DNA of 64,000 nt, taken from NCBI RefSeq assembly GCF_019799905.1, contig NZ_JABGCI010000002.1, positions 310,001-374,000 of the forward strand. Direction: 5' to 3'. Source of the stretch: Trujillonella endophytica. Its GTDB lineage: Bacteria; Actinomycetota; Actinomycetes; Mycobacteriales; Geodermatophilaceae. Below the pieces are notes generated by a model, which ran no database searches, was not told where the DNA came from, and was given only the letters and a program-made list of their open reading frames with translations. A program made the position numbers and the translations under genes. Each line of letters begins with the position of its first letter. Position 1 is the stretch's first letter. Below are positions 42,105-52,489 of the stretch, piece after piece.

Positions 42105-42673
42105 GGCTGGCCCAGGTCGTCGGCCGTGGCCAGCGAGCCCATCAGCCCGCCGTACCAGGTCTGCGGCCCGGTGTCGGGCGCCTCGGGCACGGTGCCGGCG
42201 TCGCCCGCGGCGTCCTCCTCGTCGACGACGCGGATCAGCCGGTCGCCCTGCGCCACGTAGAAGAACCGCTCCCGGGCCTCGCGCGCGAGCACGGTGGGGT
42301 CGCGGAGCTCGGCGAGCCGCGCCTCCTGCTCGGCGATCCGCTGGTCGAGGGCCGCGCCCTCGGCGGACAGCTCGGCGAGCTCGGCGCGCCCCGCCAGGTA
42401 CTGCTGCACCGGCCCGGCCAGGGTCAGGGCGAGCAGCAGCGCCAGTCCGATGAGCAGCACCGCGCGGCCGGTGAACAGCTGGTTGCGCGCCCGCGCCGGC
42501 GCCGCCGTCGAGCGGGCGGTGCGGCGGCCGGGGCGGCGCTGCTCGGGCCGGGAGCCCGCGCCGGACACCCGGCCCGTCGGCACGGGCCGGGAGGGCGCGT
42601 GTGCCAGCGGCCGCCCGGTGCTCCCCCGCCGGGGCCCGCGCCGGTCGCCCCGCCGGTCCCCGCGACCCGCCAC
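42101..42673 (-). CDS. ftsB: FtsB/DivIC septum formation initiator
   Basis: FtsB joins FtsL and FtsQ in the divisome. The 190-residue product has a long Arg/Pro-rich cytoplasmic segment (about 65 residues), one membrane helix (VLLIGLALLLALTLAGPV), then a coiled coil (LAELSAEGAALDQRIAEQEA) and the DivIC-type DPTVLAREARERFFYVAQGD. The extended cytoplasmic end is usual in actinomycetes. It starts one base after the enolase stop. Confidence 0.92.
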   Translation of the reverse strand: MAGRGDRRGDRRGPRRGSTGRPLAHAPSRPVPTGRVSGAGSRPEQRRPGRRTARSTAAPARARNQLFTGRAVLLIGLALLLALTLAGPVQQYLAGRAELAELSAEGAALDQRIAEQEARLAELRDPTVLAREARERFFYVAQGDRLIRVVDEEDAAGDAGTVPEAPDTGPQTWYGGLMGSLATADDLGQP

Positions 42674-42674
42674 G

Positions 42675-43967
<1,293 letters not shown>

Positions 43968-44017
43968 CTAACCAGCCGCGTCGGCGCCGCACGCCCCCCT
44001 CGCCGGGAGCGGTGCGC

Positions 44018-44938
44018 TCAGGCGTCGGCTGCGCGGGCCGCGGCCTCGGCGTCCAGTTCGCCGGCGTAGCGGCGCACCGCCTCGCGCAGGGCGTCCTCGG
44101 CGTCCCAGCCGCGGGCCGTCGCCGCGGCCACGACGGCCAGCAGCCGCTCGCCGAGCTCCTCGGGGCTCGCCGCCGCCAGCTCGGCGGGGACGGGGGTCGG
44201 CAGCCCGGCCCGGCCCGCCCGGCTGATCAGCGCGGCCCCCCACGCGGCGGCCGGCTGCGAGCGGGAGACGCCCTCGGTCGGCGAGCGGCGCTGCTTCTCC
44301 GCCTTCTTGATCTCGTCCCAGCCGGCCTCGACCTGCGCCACGTCACGTGGCCCGGCGTCGCCGAAGACGTGCGGGTGCCGGCGGACCAGCTTGTCGACCA
44401 GCTCGCCTGCGACGTCGTCCACGTCGAACCGGCGCCCGGGCTCCGCCTCGGCGGCCACCCGGGCGTGGAAGACGACCTGGAGCAGCACGTCGCCGAGCTC
44501 CTCGCGCATGGCGACGGGGTCGTCGTCGACGATCGCGTCGTAGGCCTCGTGCGCCTCCTCGAGGAGGTAGCCGCGCAGCGACGCGTGCGTCTGCTCGGCG
44601 TCCCAGGGGCAGCCGCCGGGCGAGCGCAGCCGGTCCATCACGGTGACGACGTCGAGCAGCCGCGCGCCGGCGGGCTCGGGCGCGCCGTCCACCACGGGGA
44701 CCTCACCGACCGGCTCCCCCGCCGGCACCAGGCAGACGACCTCGCCCGGCAGCGCCGCCGCGGCGGCGAGGTCGGCGACGTCGGCCACCTCGAGCCCCTC
44801 GGCGCGCAGCGCGGCGGCGGTGGCCGCGGCACCGGGGACGGCGGCCAGCGGGCGGCTCCCCGAGACGGCGCGCCACCCGGCCGCGCCCAGCAGGCCGGGC
44901 AGCCGGGGGCTGGTGGTGACGACGAGGGCGACGGTCAC
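44018..44938 (-). CDS. mazG: Nucleoside triphosphate pyrophosphohydrolase MazG
   Basis: MazG hydrolyses non-canonical or excess NTPs. The 306-residue protein has an actinobacterial N-terminal extension of about 100 residues, then the MazG helical core: SPGGCPWDAEQTHASLRGYL, the EExxE motif in LLEEAHEAYDAI and the second ExxD in EELGDVLLQVVFHA. KLVRRHPHVFGD is also typical. The GTG lies 5 bp after the lipoprotein stop. One core domain is seen, as in mycobacterial MazG. Confidence 0.94.
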   Translation of the reverse strand: MTVALVVTTSPRLPGLLGAAGWRAVSGSRPLAAVPGAAATAAALRAEGLEVADVADLAAAAALPGEVVCLVPAGEPVGEVPVVDGAPEPAGARLLDVVTVMDRLRSPGGCPWDAEQTHASLRGYLLEEAHEAYDAIVDDDPVAMREELGDVLLQVVFHARVAAEAEPGRRFDVDDVAGELVDKLVRRHPHVFGDAGPRDVAQVEAGWDEIKKAEKQRRSPTEGVSRSQPAAAWGAALISRAGRAGLPTPVPAELAAASPEELGERLLAVVAAATARGWDAEDALREAVRRYAGELDAEAAARAADA

Positions 44939-44943
44939 CGGCG

Positions 44944-45903
44944 TCAGTCCTGCGTGCCGAGCAGCCGGACGACGCCGCCGTCGGCCTGGACGACGGACCC
45001 CTCCTCGAGGGTGCCGTAGCGGGGGTTCACGTCGATCTCGAGATCGTCCTCGTAGCCCGAGAGGATCTCCGCACCCTCGGTGGCGGCCTGGTCCAGGAAC
45101 TGCGCCTCGAGCTGCGGCCGGGTCTCCTCGAAGCTGGGGACGGGCGCCTCCCCCACGAGGAAGACGAGCAGCCCGGAGACGTTCTCGACGGGGGCGGAGA
45201 AGGCGCGGCCGGGCGGCGTCTCGGCCACCCGCGCGGCCACGTCGGGCGGCAGCTGGTCGGCCAGCTGTGCGACCGGCCGCGGCGCGGGCAGCGTCGCGAG
45301 GGCGAGGTACGGAGCCGCGACCTCGGCGTAGCTGCCCGGGTCGGCCTCCAGCGCGGCCACCAGGCTGTCGGCGGTCGCCTGGTCGGCCACGTTGATGTAG
45401 CCGAGCGACGGCTGCGCCGGCTGCTGGGCGACGGCCTGCTCGTAGGCCGCCCGCAGCGACGCGTCGGTGGGCGCCCCGACCGCGCCCTCGGCGACGGCGA
45501 TGTCCCGCAGGAGCGCCACCTGCCGGACGCGCTCGAGGGCGTCGCCGCGGCTGAAGCCCTGCGCCGCGACCTGCTGGTAGTAGGCCTCTGGCTCCGTCCC
45601 GCCCAGGAGCTGCTCCAGCAGCTCGGGCAGTCCGCCCGGGTCCGGGGAGACGCCGAAGTGCTCGGCCGCCGAGTCGAACACCTCCGCGCGCACGAGCTGG
45701 GACAGGATCGCCCGGCTGTAGCCCGGCTCGTCGCCCGGCGTCAGCTGGGGGTCGGCGCGGCGCTCGGCGACGGCGTCCTGCAGCTCGTCGACGGTGATCG
45801 ACTCGTCCCCGACGTAGGCGGCGACGTTCGGGGAGGTCCGGCAACCCGCCAGGGCGACCCCGGCCGTCAGGGCCAGGGCGAGGACGGCGGTCGGTCGACG
45901 CAT
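44944..45903 (-). CDS. SurA/PpiC-like lipoprotein
   Basis: The 319-residue product has a lipoprotein signal with lipobox LAGC (Cys 21), then a SurA-N-like helical domain with YVGDESITVDELQDAVAE and a region resembling a parvulin-type prolyl isomerase. It is probably a membrane-anchored chaperone outside the cell. The ATG at 45903 gives the best signal peptide; a GTG two codons upstream is possible. A SurA-like lipoprotein between mfd and mazG is common in actinomycetes. Confidence 0.82.
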   Translation of the reverse strand: MRRPTAVLALALTAGVALAGCRTSPNVAAYVGDESITVDELQDAVAERRADPQLTPGDEPGYSRAILSQLVRAEVFDSAAEHFGVSPDPGGLPELLEQLLGGTEPEAYYQQVAAQGFSRGDALERVRQVALLRDIAVAEGAVGAPTDASLRAAYEQAVAQQPAQPSLGYINVADQATADSLVAALEADPGSYAEVAAPYLALATLPAPRPVAQLADQLPPDVAARVAETPPGRAFSAPVENVSGLLVFLVGEAPVPSFEETRPQLEAQFLDQAATEGAEILSGYEDDLEIDVNPRYGTLEEGSVVQADGGVVRLLGTQD

Positions 45904-45992
45904 GTGCACGACCGGCAGCGTCCCACAGGGGCTGCGGCGACCCTCGCAGGCGGAGTCGCTCGGTGCCGCTGCCCGCACTCGAGCTCCGCCGC

Positions 45993-48900
45993 TCAGGACG
46001 CGGCCGCGACCGGCTGCTCGAGGACGGCGCGGAGCGTGGCGTGCAGGTTCTCCAGCAGCGCGACGTCCCGCAGCGGCGTCCGGCGGTCCGGGCCGACCGG
46101 CACCTTGAGCGAGATCGTCTCCGCCGCGGCCTTGTAGGTCGCCCCCTCGGCCAGCCGGGCCAGCCGCATCTGCTTGGACTCCGGCAGCGACACCGGGCTG
46201 ATCCGGATGACGCGCCCGGTCAGCGACACCTCGGTGACGCCCAGGGCACGCATCGCCACCCGGAAGCGGGCGACCGCGAGCAGGTTCAGCACCGGCGCCG
46301 GCGGGGCGCCGTAGCGGTCGGTCAGCTCGTCGAGCACGGCCTGCGCCTGGTCGTCGTCCTGCACCGAGGCGACCTTGCGGTAGGCCTCCATCCGCAGCCG
46401 CTCGCCGGGCACGTAGTCGTGCGGCAGGTGCGCGTCGACCGGCAGGTCGACCCGGACCTCGGCCGGCTCGACCGGCGGCGACTCCCCCGTGACCTGCGCG
46501 CGGTAGTCGGCCACCGCCTCCCCGACCAGCCGGACGTAGAGGTCGAAGCCGACGCCGGCGATGTGCCCGGACTGCTCGCCGCCGAGCAGGTTGCCCGAGC
46601 CGCGGATCTCCAGGTCCTTCATGGCCACCGCCATGCCGGCGCCGAGATCGGTGTTGCTGGCGATGGTGGTCAGCCGGTCGACCGAGGTCTCGGTGAGCGG
46701 ACGGGTCGGGTCGTAGGTGAAGTAGGCGTAGGCCCGCTCCCGCCCGCGGCCGACCCGCCCGCGGATCTGGTGCAGCTGCGAGAGGCCGAAGGTGTCGGCC
46801 CGGTCGACGATCAGGGTGTTGGCGTTCGGGATGTCCAGGCCGGACTCGACGATCGTCGTCGCGACCAGGACGTCGTACTCCTTCTCCCAGAAGCCGACCA
46901 TGATCCGCTCGAGCTCGTGCTCCTTCATCTGCCCGTGGCCGACGGCGACGCGGGCCTCGGGCACCAGGTTCCGGATCTTGGCCGCGGCCTTGTCGATCGA
47001 CTGCACCCGGTTGTGGATCACGAAGACCTGGCCGTCGCGCAGCAGCTCGCGGCGGATCGCCGCGGCCATCTGCTTGTCCTCCCACGCGCCGACGTAGGTC
47101 AGCACGGGGTGCCGCTCCTCGGGCGGGGTCAGGATCGTCGACATCTCCCGGATGCCGGTCAGCGACATCTCGAGCGTGCGCGGGATCGGCGTGGCCGACA
47201 TCGACAGGACGTCGACCGCCGTCCGCATCGTCTTGAGGTACTCCTTGTGCTCGACGCCGAAGCGCTGCTCCTCGTCGACGATGACCAGCCCGAGGTCCTT
47301 GAACCGGGTGGTCGGCTGGAGCAGCCGGTGGGTGCCGACCAGGACGTCGACCTCGCCGGCGGCCAGCTTCTCCAGGATCTTCCTGCTCTCCGCCTCGGAC
47401 TGGAACCGGGAGAGCACCTCGACGGTCACCGGGAACTGGGCGAACCGCTCGGAGAAGGTCTTGAAGTGCTGGTTGGCCAGCAGCGTCGTCGGCACGAGGA
47501 CGCCGACCTGCTTGCCGTCCTGCACCGCCTTGAACGCCGCCCGGACCGCGATCTCGGTCTTCCCGTAGCCGACGTCGCCGCAGATGATCCGGTCCATCGG
47601 GACCGGGTTCTGCATGTCGCCCTTGACCTCGTCGATGGCGGCCAGCTGGTCGGGGGTCTCCTGGAACGGGAAGGCGTCCTCCAGCTCGCGCTGCCAGACG
47701 GTGTCGGGGCCGAACGCGTGCCCCTTCGTGGCCATCCGCGCGGAGTACAGGCGGATCAGCTCGGCGGCGATCTGCTTGACCGCCCTGCGGGCCTGGCCCT
47801 TGGTCTTCTGCCAGTCGGCACCGCCGAGCTTGGACAGCGCCGGTGCCTCCCCGCCGACGTAGCGGGTCAGCTGGTCGAGGGAGTCGGTGGGCACGAACAG
47901 GCGGTCCGGCGGCTGGTTCCGCTTGCCGGGCGCGTACTCGACGATCAGGTAGTCGCGCTGCCCGCCGTTGACGGTGCGGCTGATCATCTCGATGTAGCGG
48001 CCGACGCCGTGGTGCTCGTGGACGACGAGGTCGCCGGGCTGCAGCTGGACCAGGTCGACGGCGTTGCGCCGGCGGGCCGGCATCTTCACCGCGTCACGCA
48101 TCGTGGTGCCGCGCGAGCCGGTCAGGTCGTGCTCGGTGAGCAGCGCCAGTCCCACGCCCGGGAAGGCGAAGCCCGACTCCAGGTTCCCCTGCGTCACCGA
48201 GGTCAGCTGCGGCGCGGGCGCGGACTCGATGCCGGGGACGAGGCTGGCACCCAGCTCGGCCTCGGCGAACTGGTCGGCGGCGCGCTGGGCCGGCCCGGGA
48301 CCGGCGAAGGTGACGACGACCCGCCAGCCCTCGCGGTGCCAGCCGCGCATCGTCTCGATGGCCTTGGGCACGTCGCCGGCGAAGCGGTCGACCGTGGTCG
48401 CGTCGAGGGTGACCTGGGCGTCGTCGTCCTCTGCCTGGAGCGTGAACGCGCCCGTCGTCCACCAGGGAAGGCCGCGACCGCGGGCGGCGGACTCCACGTC
48501 GGCGAGGTCCCGGAAGGACGACGCACCGAGGTCGATCGGCGCGTCACCGGCTGCCGCCGCCGTCTGCCAGGAGGCGGCGAGGAACTCCTCGGCGGTGCGC
48601 ACGAGGTCGGCGGCCCGGCTGCGCACGCGCTCGGGATCGAGGACCAGGACGTGCGTGCCCCGGGGGACCAGGTCGGTGAGCAGCTGCATGGCGTGCCCGC
48701 CGATCAGGGCGGGGATGAGCGACTCCATGCCCTCGACGGCGATGCCCTCGGCCAGCTTGCCGGCCACCTCGGCCAGCTCGGGGTGCTCGACGCCGAGCGC
48801 CGTGGCCCGGGCCCGCACCTCGTCGGTGAGCAGCAGCTCGCGGCACGGCGGCGCCCAGAGCCGCTCGGGCCGGTCGTCGAGCGACCGCTGGTCGGCGGCG

Positions 48901-49553
48901 GAGAAGTAGCGCAGCTCGTCGACCTCGTCGCCCCAGAACTCGACGCGGACCGGGTGCGGCTCGGTGGGCGGGAACACGTCGAGCAGGCCGCCGCGGACGG
49001 CGAACTCGCCGCGCTTCTCGACCAGCTCCACGCGGGTGTAGGCGGCCTCGACCAGCGCGCGGGCGACGTCGTCGAGCTCGGCCTCCTGGCCGGGCCGCAG
49101 CTCCACCGGGACCAGGTCGCCCAGGCCGGGGGCCAGGGGCTGCAGCACGCTGCGGACCGGCGCGACCAGCACGTCGACCGGCGGGCGGTCGCCGGGGTGG
49201 GTCAGGTCGCGGAGGACGGCGAGGCGGCGGCCCACCGTGTCGGCCCGGGGCGAGAGCCGCTCGTGCGGCAGCGTCTCCCACGCGGGGAAGACCTCCACCC
49301 GACGGCCGGGCACGAAGCAGCGCAGCAGGTCCGCGGCGGCATCGGCGTCCCGCTCCCCCGCGGTGACCACGAGGACCGGCACGCCGGCACCCGGCTCCTC
49401 CGTCCCCCGCCCACCCGCGGCCAGGGCGGCCGCGACGAGCGGCTGCACCGGCGGCGGTGCGGTGACCGCGAGGTCCGCGCGTCCGGCGGCGGCCACCACG
49501 CGGGCCATGCCGGGGTCGGTGAGGACGACGTCGAGCACGCCGCGCAGGGACAC
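45993..49553 (-). CDS. mfd: Transcription-repair coupling factor Mfd
   Basis: Mfd removes stalled RNA polymerase and recruits UvrA to lesions. The 1186-residue protein has the UvrB-like N-terminal region, the CarD-like RNA-polymerase-binding module (QPGDLVVHEHHGVGRYIE near residue 504), Walker A GDVGYGKTEIA near 655, the helicase box VDEEQRFG near 755, and a C-terminal TRCF domain. Start is GTG at 49553. The antisense strand is also open for almost the whole length, an effect of GC-biased codons. Confidence 0.97.
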   Translation of the reverse strand: MSLRGVLDVVLTDPGMARVVAAAGRADLAVTAPPPVQPLVAAALAAGGRGTEEPGAGVPVLVVTAGERDADAAADLLRCFVPGRRVEVFPAWETLPHERLSPRADTVGRRLAVLRDLTHPGDRPPVDVLVAPVRSVLQPLAPGLGDLVPVELRPGQEAELDDVARALVEAAYTRVELVEKRGEFAVRGGLLDVFPPTEPHPVRVEFWGDEVDELRYFSAADQRSLDDRPERLWAPPCRELLLTDEVRARATALGVEHPELAEVAGKLAEGIAVEGMESLIPALIGGHAMQLLTDLVPRGTHVLVLDPERVRSRAADLVRTAEEFLAASWQTAAAAGDAPIDLGASSFRDLADVESAARGRGLPWWTTGAFTLQAEDDDAQVTLDATTVDRFAGDVPKAIETMRGWHREGWRVVVTFAGPGPAQRAADQFAEAELGASLVPGIESAPAPQLTSVTQGNLESGFAFPGVGLALLTEHDLTGSRGTTMRDAVKMPARRRNAVDLVQLQPGDLVVHEHHGVGRYIEMISRTVNGGQRDYLIVEYAPGKRNQPPDRLFVPTDSLDQLTRYVGGEAPALSKLGGADWQKTKGQARRAVKQIAAELIRLYSARMATKGHAFGPDTVWQRELEDAFPFQETPDQLAAIDEVKGDMQNPVPMDRIICGDVGYGKTEIAVRAAFKAVQDGKQVGVLVPTTLLANQHFKTFSERFAQFPVTVEVLSRFQSEAESRKILEKLAAGEVDVLVGTHRLLQPTTRFKDLGLVIVDEEQRFGVEHKEYLKTMRTAVDVLSMSATPIPRTLEMSLTGIREMSTILTPPEERHPVLTYVGAWEDKQMAAAIRRELLRDGQVFVIHNRVQSIDKAAAKIRNLVPEARVAVGHGQMKEHELERIMVGFWEKEYDVLVATTIVESGLDIPNANTLIVDRADTFGLSQLHQIRGRVGRGRERAYAYFTYDPTRPLTETSVDRLTTIASNTDLGAGMAVAMKDLEIRGSGNLLGGEQSGHIAGVGFDLYVRLVGEAVADYRAQVTGESPPVEPAEVRVDLPVDAHLPHDYVPGERLRMEAYRKVASVQDDDQAQAVLDELTDRYGAPPAPVLNLLAVARFRVAMRALGVTEVSLTGRVIRISPVSLPESKQMRLARLAEGATYKAAAETISLKVPVGPDRRTPLRDVALLENLHATLRAVLEQPVAAAS

Positions 49554-49697
49554 TGAGATCGAACTCCCGGGGATCGCCGGCCCCCGACGGTGCCGCCGAG
49601 TGCGGCGGGGGCCCGGCTCCCGAGGTTAGTCGCGCCCACCGACAGCCGCCGCCGAGTGCAGCTGGCCCCCGCAGCTGGGGCCCGGTCACCCGGCAGC

Positions 49698-49719
49698 CGC
49701 CGCCGGGGTCCCGGCGGCG
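49698..49719 (-). terminator. Hairpin after the cytidylyltransferase gene
   Basis: Perfect 10-bp arms CGCCGCCGGG and CCCGGCGGCG with a two-base loop lie 11 bp beyond the - strand stop at 49730. The rest of the 176-bp gap to mfd shows no coding frame worth calling. Confidence 0.6.
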
Positions 49720-49729
49720 ACCGCCTGCC

Positions 49730-50185
49730 TCAGGAGGTCAGCGCGTGGGCCCGCGGCGCGGGCACCGAGGCCTCCACGGCCGCGAGCGCCTTGCGCAGGG
49801 CCGTGCTCGACGTGTGCATCGTGTACGGGAAGTACCGCACCTCGACACCCACCGCCGCGAAGTCGCGCTCCAGCCGCTCCCCCTTGGCGGTCCCCCGCCA
49901 GTCGTCGCCCTTGAAGATGACGTCGAAGCGGACCTGGCGCCAGGTGTCGATCTTGTCCGGCACGACCTCGGCGTGGACGTCGTCCACGAAACGCAGCGAG
50001 CGGACGATCTCCAGGCGCTCGGCGAGCGGGACCATCGGCAGGCGGCCCTTGGTCTGCAGCAGCATCTCGTCCGACACGACCCCGGCGATCAGGTGGTCGC
50101 AGTGCTCGGCGGCGTGCCTGAGGATGTTCAGGTGCCCGATGTGGAACAGGTCGTAGGCACCAGGCGCATAGCCGATGATCGTCAT
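49730..50185 (-). CDS. Cytidylyltransferase-like (TagD/RfaE-type) nucleotidyltransferase
   Basis: The 151-residue protein has the HxGH nucleotide-binding motif in AYDLFHIGHLNILRHA, GVVSDEMLLQTKGR, KGDDW and the C-terminal TSSTALRKAL, equivalent to the ISTT loop. The closest well-known relatives make CDP-glycerol or ADP-heptose. The ATG at 50185 has GGGGGA upstream. It diverges from the wzz-like gene, and a CDP-alcohol phosphotransferase lies in the polysaccharide locus 9 kb away. Confidence 0.87.
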   Translation of the reverse strand: MTIIGYAPGAYDLFHIGHLNILRHAAEHCDHLIAGVVSDEMLLQTKGRLPMVPLAERLEIVRSLRFVDDVHAEVVPDKIDTWRQVRFDVIFKGDDWRGTAKGERLERDFAAVGVEVRYFPYTMHTSSTALRKALAAVEASVPAPRAHALTS

Positions 50186-50527
50186 GGGATCCCCCGATCC
50201 TCCCGTGGCTCGCAGTTCCCCGGACGGGAACCCTCGCCTGATCACACTGAGTCACGCGGGAGCGGCATCCGTGGCAATCGACCGCGCTGACGCCGGGAAA
50301 ACTAACCGAGAACGGTCACGCATGGTGAGGTCCGCGGCCAGGTTCACCCCTTCGGGGGCTGGGAGGCGCCGGCGGTGTCCGGGGGCTCCCCCCGGACGGG
50401 TGAGGCGGTCCCCGCGAACGGTCGCAACGCGCTGACCTGCGGATACCGTCGACTCTCCGACTTGGGGGACGCGACCCCGCGGGCACCCACCGGCGCCCCG
50501 CGGGACGCGCGGCAGGGAGTGGACGGC
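50186..50527. promoter_or_regulatory. Divergent regulatory gap between cytidylyltransferase and wzz-like genes
   Basis: This 342-bp gap contains an AT-rich island (AAAACTAACCG near 50297), a perfect hairpin with arms GTCCGGGGG (50377-50385) and CCCCCGGAC (50389-50397), and GGATACCGT near 50440 that could be a -10 region for wzz. AGGGAG precedes the wzz start. No coding frame looks real. The hairpin may be an attenuator in the wzz leader if transcription starts upstream of it. Confidence 0.4.
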
Positions 50528-51748
50528 ATGGAACTGAGGGACTACCTCGCGGCGCTGCGGCGACACTGGGTCATCTGGGTGGGCGCGACGCTGGTCGGCG
50601 CACTCGCCGGCCTGCTCGTCTTCACGGTGACCCCGAAGACCTACGAAGCGAGCTCCACCGTCTTCGTCTCGGTCTCCCCCTCGATCCCCAACAGCGCCTC
50701 GTTCGTGCAGCAGCGCGTCAAGAGCTACCCGGAGATCGTGACGAGCGAGGCCGTGCTGGCCCCCGTCCTGGAGGAGCTCACCCTCGACGTGTCGCTGGCC
50801 GACCTCCGGACCCGGGTCACGGCGACCAACCCGGCCGACACCACCCAGCTGCACGTCACCGTCAGCGGGCCCGACCCGGTCGAGGCGGCGGCGATCGCCA
50901 ACGCGGTGGCGGACCGCTTCGCCGACGTCGTCGAGACGCTGGAGACCCCCTCGTCGGGTGACGAGCCGGTGCACCTCACCGTCGCCGACCCGGCCGTGGC
51001 CCCCACGTCGCCGTCGTCGCCCGTCCTGATCTACGTGCTGGCGCTCGGCGTGATCGGCGGGCTCTTCCTCGGCCTGGCCGGCGCGGTGGTGCGCAGCCGG
51101 ATGGACACCACGCTGCACACCGGGGACGACGTCCGCCGCGCCTGGGGTGAGGACGCCGGCGACACCGAGTTCCTCGTGCAGCCCTCCGGCCGCGCACGGC
51201 GCAGCGCCCTGACCGGTCAGGCGGCCGGCACGCTGGCCCGGCGGCTCGAGCTGCGCGCCGAGGAGCGCCCGGTGCGGGTCGTCGTCCTCTCGCCCTCCCC
51301 GTCGGAGGAGCGCGCCACCCGCGCCTTCGCCGAGCAGGTCACCGGCGTGCTGGCCGGTCGCGGCCTGGACGCCACGGTCGCCGGCCCCGAGGCCCTGACC
51401 GGCGCGGCCGGGGACGACGGCGCGCGGGTCCGCCTGGACGTGGCCGACCCGCTGTCGCCGCTGCGCGTCTGGAAGGACGTGGCCGAGCGCTACGACGGCG
51501 TCGTGCTGGTCGTGGCCACCGGCCGGGTCGACGAGCAGGAGCTCAGCGAGATGCGCACCATCCTGGCCTCGGCCGGGGTCACCCCGCTCGCCGTCGCCCT
51601 CGTGCCGCGCGGGCAGGGGCGTCGGCGCGGCACGGGAGACGCCGCAGGACGCCGTCCGCAGGCCACCGTCGCCCCGGCGCCGCGCACGGCGGGGCCGGTC
51701 GCGGCGACCGGCAAGCGGCCCGCGCTGAGCGGGGCCGACCGCCGCTGA
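50528..51748 (+). CDS. Wzz-like chain-length determinant with degenerate BY-kinase domain
   Basis: The 406-residue protein has a Wzz domain between two membrane helices (about residues 16-38 and 170-192), with the typical ELRDYLAALRRHWVIW start and YEASSTVFV. The cytoplasmic domain after residue 250 follows the BY-kinase layout, but the Walker A position reads VVVLSPSPSEERATRAFAEQ, where kinases have GEGKS/T. A tyrosine cluster is absent. It likely sets polymer length without kinase activity. ATG at 50528, AGGGAG eight bases upstream; a GTG at 50519 is possible. Confidence 0.82.
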   Translation: MELRDYLAALRRHWVIWVGATLVGALAGLLVFTVTPKTYEASSTVFVSVSPSIPNSASFVQQRVKSYPEIVTSEAVLAPVLEELTLDVSLADLRTRVTATNPADTTQLHVTVSGPDPVEAAAIANAVADRFADVVETLETPSSGDEPVHLTVADPAVAPTSPSSPVLIYVLALGVIGGLFLGLAGAVVRSRMDTTLHTGDDVRRAWGEDAGDTEFLVQPSGRARRSALTGQAAGTLARRLELRAEERPVRVVVLSPSPSEERATRAFAEQVTGVLAGRGLDATVAGPEALTGAAGDDGARVRLDVADPLSPLRVWKDVAERYDGVVLVVATGRVDEQELSEMRTILASAGVTPLAVALVPRGQGRRRGTGDAAGRRPQATVAPAPRTAGPVAATGKRPALSGADRR

Positions 51749-51764
51749 TCCACCACACGACGGC

Positions 51765-51801
51765 GACGGGCCGGTCGGGACATCGTCCCGGCCGGCCCGT
51801 C
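51765..51801 (+). terminator. Hairpin downstream of the wzz-like gene
   Basis: Arms 51765-51780 and 51786-51801 pair at 15 of 16 positions around CATCG, 16 bp after the stop, followed by GTCCGTTCT. A good intrinsic-terminator stem. Confidence 0.72.
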
Positions 51802-51845
51802 GTCCGTTCTCGCGGGGTGCCCGGCCCAGGACGGGTGCGGCCCCG

Positions 51846-51913
51846 CTCCTGCGGCTCCTCCCCGGCTGCTGCGGTGCTGCGGCACCGCAGGACCGCGAGG
51901 AGGACCGCACGAG
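51846..51913. repeat. 68-bp palindromic element, copy 4 (diverged)
   Basis: The most diverged copy, again exactly 68 bp. The termini CTCCTGCGG and CCGCACGAG, and the inner GCTGCGGTGCTGC...GGCACCGCAG, match the family. The flanking segment has changed from GTGTTCC to CTCCTCC on one side and to GAGGAGG on the other, so pairing is kept. It lies in the convergent gap between the wzz-like and MmcQ/YjbR genes. Confidence 0.85.
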
Positions 51914-51942
51914 TGGCCCTCCGCCTCACCGGCGGCCGTCGG

Positions 51943-52374
51943 TCAGGAGCGCGGGTGCGGGTCGGCGTGCTCCGCCAGCCAGGTCGCCCTCCGCCGGGCG
52001 GAGGCCTGGGCGAGCCAGGCGTCCTGCACCAGCTCGGCCAGCTCCTGCCGGGTGATCTCGCCGATCCGGCTCCCCTGCACGAGCACCGAGTCGTGTCCGT
52101 CGAAGTGCGGCGTGGTGAAGAACGGCGTCGTCTCGTCCTGCACGAGGGCCTGCTTGTCGGCCTCGGACTCGACCCAGAAGACGATGACGTCGGGGAGTCG
52201 CTCCCCCGTCGCGACGTCCACGGCGTCGGGCCGCGGGGTGCGGAAGAAGACGAAGGACTTCCCGCCCACCTGGTAGACGGCATGGCCGCGCGGCCCGCGG
52301 ACGACGGTGACGTGCGGCATCCCGAGCGCGAGCTCGTGCACGTCCTCGACCCGCGCCGGCCGATCAGCGGTCAC
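51943..52374 (-). CDS. MmcQ/YjbR-family protein
   Basis: The 143-residue product fits the MmcQ/YjbR fold (double-wing/CyaY-like): ELALGMPHVTVVRG, YQVGGKSFVFFRTPRPDAVD, and FFTTPHFDGHDSVLVQGSRI with ELAELVQDAWLAQA at the end. The family is thought to bind DNA or small ligands, without firm function. The GTG at 52374 gives the usual length. No operon partner is evident. Confidence 0.87.
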   Translation of the reverse strand: MTADRPARVEDVHELALGMPHVTVVRGPRGHAVYQVGGKSFVFFRTPRPDAVDVATGERLPDVIVFWVESEADKQALVQDETTPFFTTPHFDGHDSVLVQGSRIGEITRQELAELVQDAWLAQASARRRATWLAEHADPHPRS

Positions 52375-52489
52375 GCCGGGGAAGCCTAGGAGCCGACCCG
52401 GGACCTGGACAGGGCCGGTCACGGCCGGTCGCCCCGGCACCCGCACGCCCCCCAGCGCTGTGCACGCCGGGGGCGGGGATCAGCGGCGC

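Noticed and set aside
45963..49556. Nearly 1200-codon open frame on the + strand antisense to mfd
   Set aside because: Its translation is Arg/Gly/His/Asp-rich low complexity and it exists only because GC-biased third positions remove stops opposite mfd, which has full family motifs.
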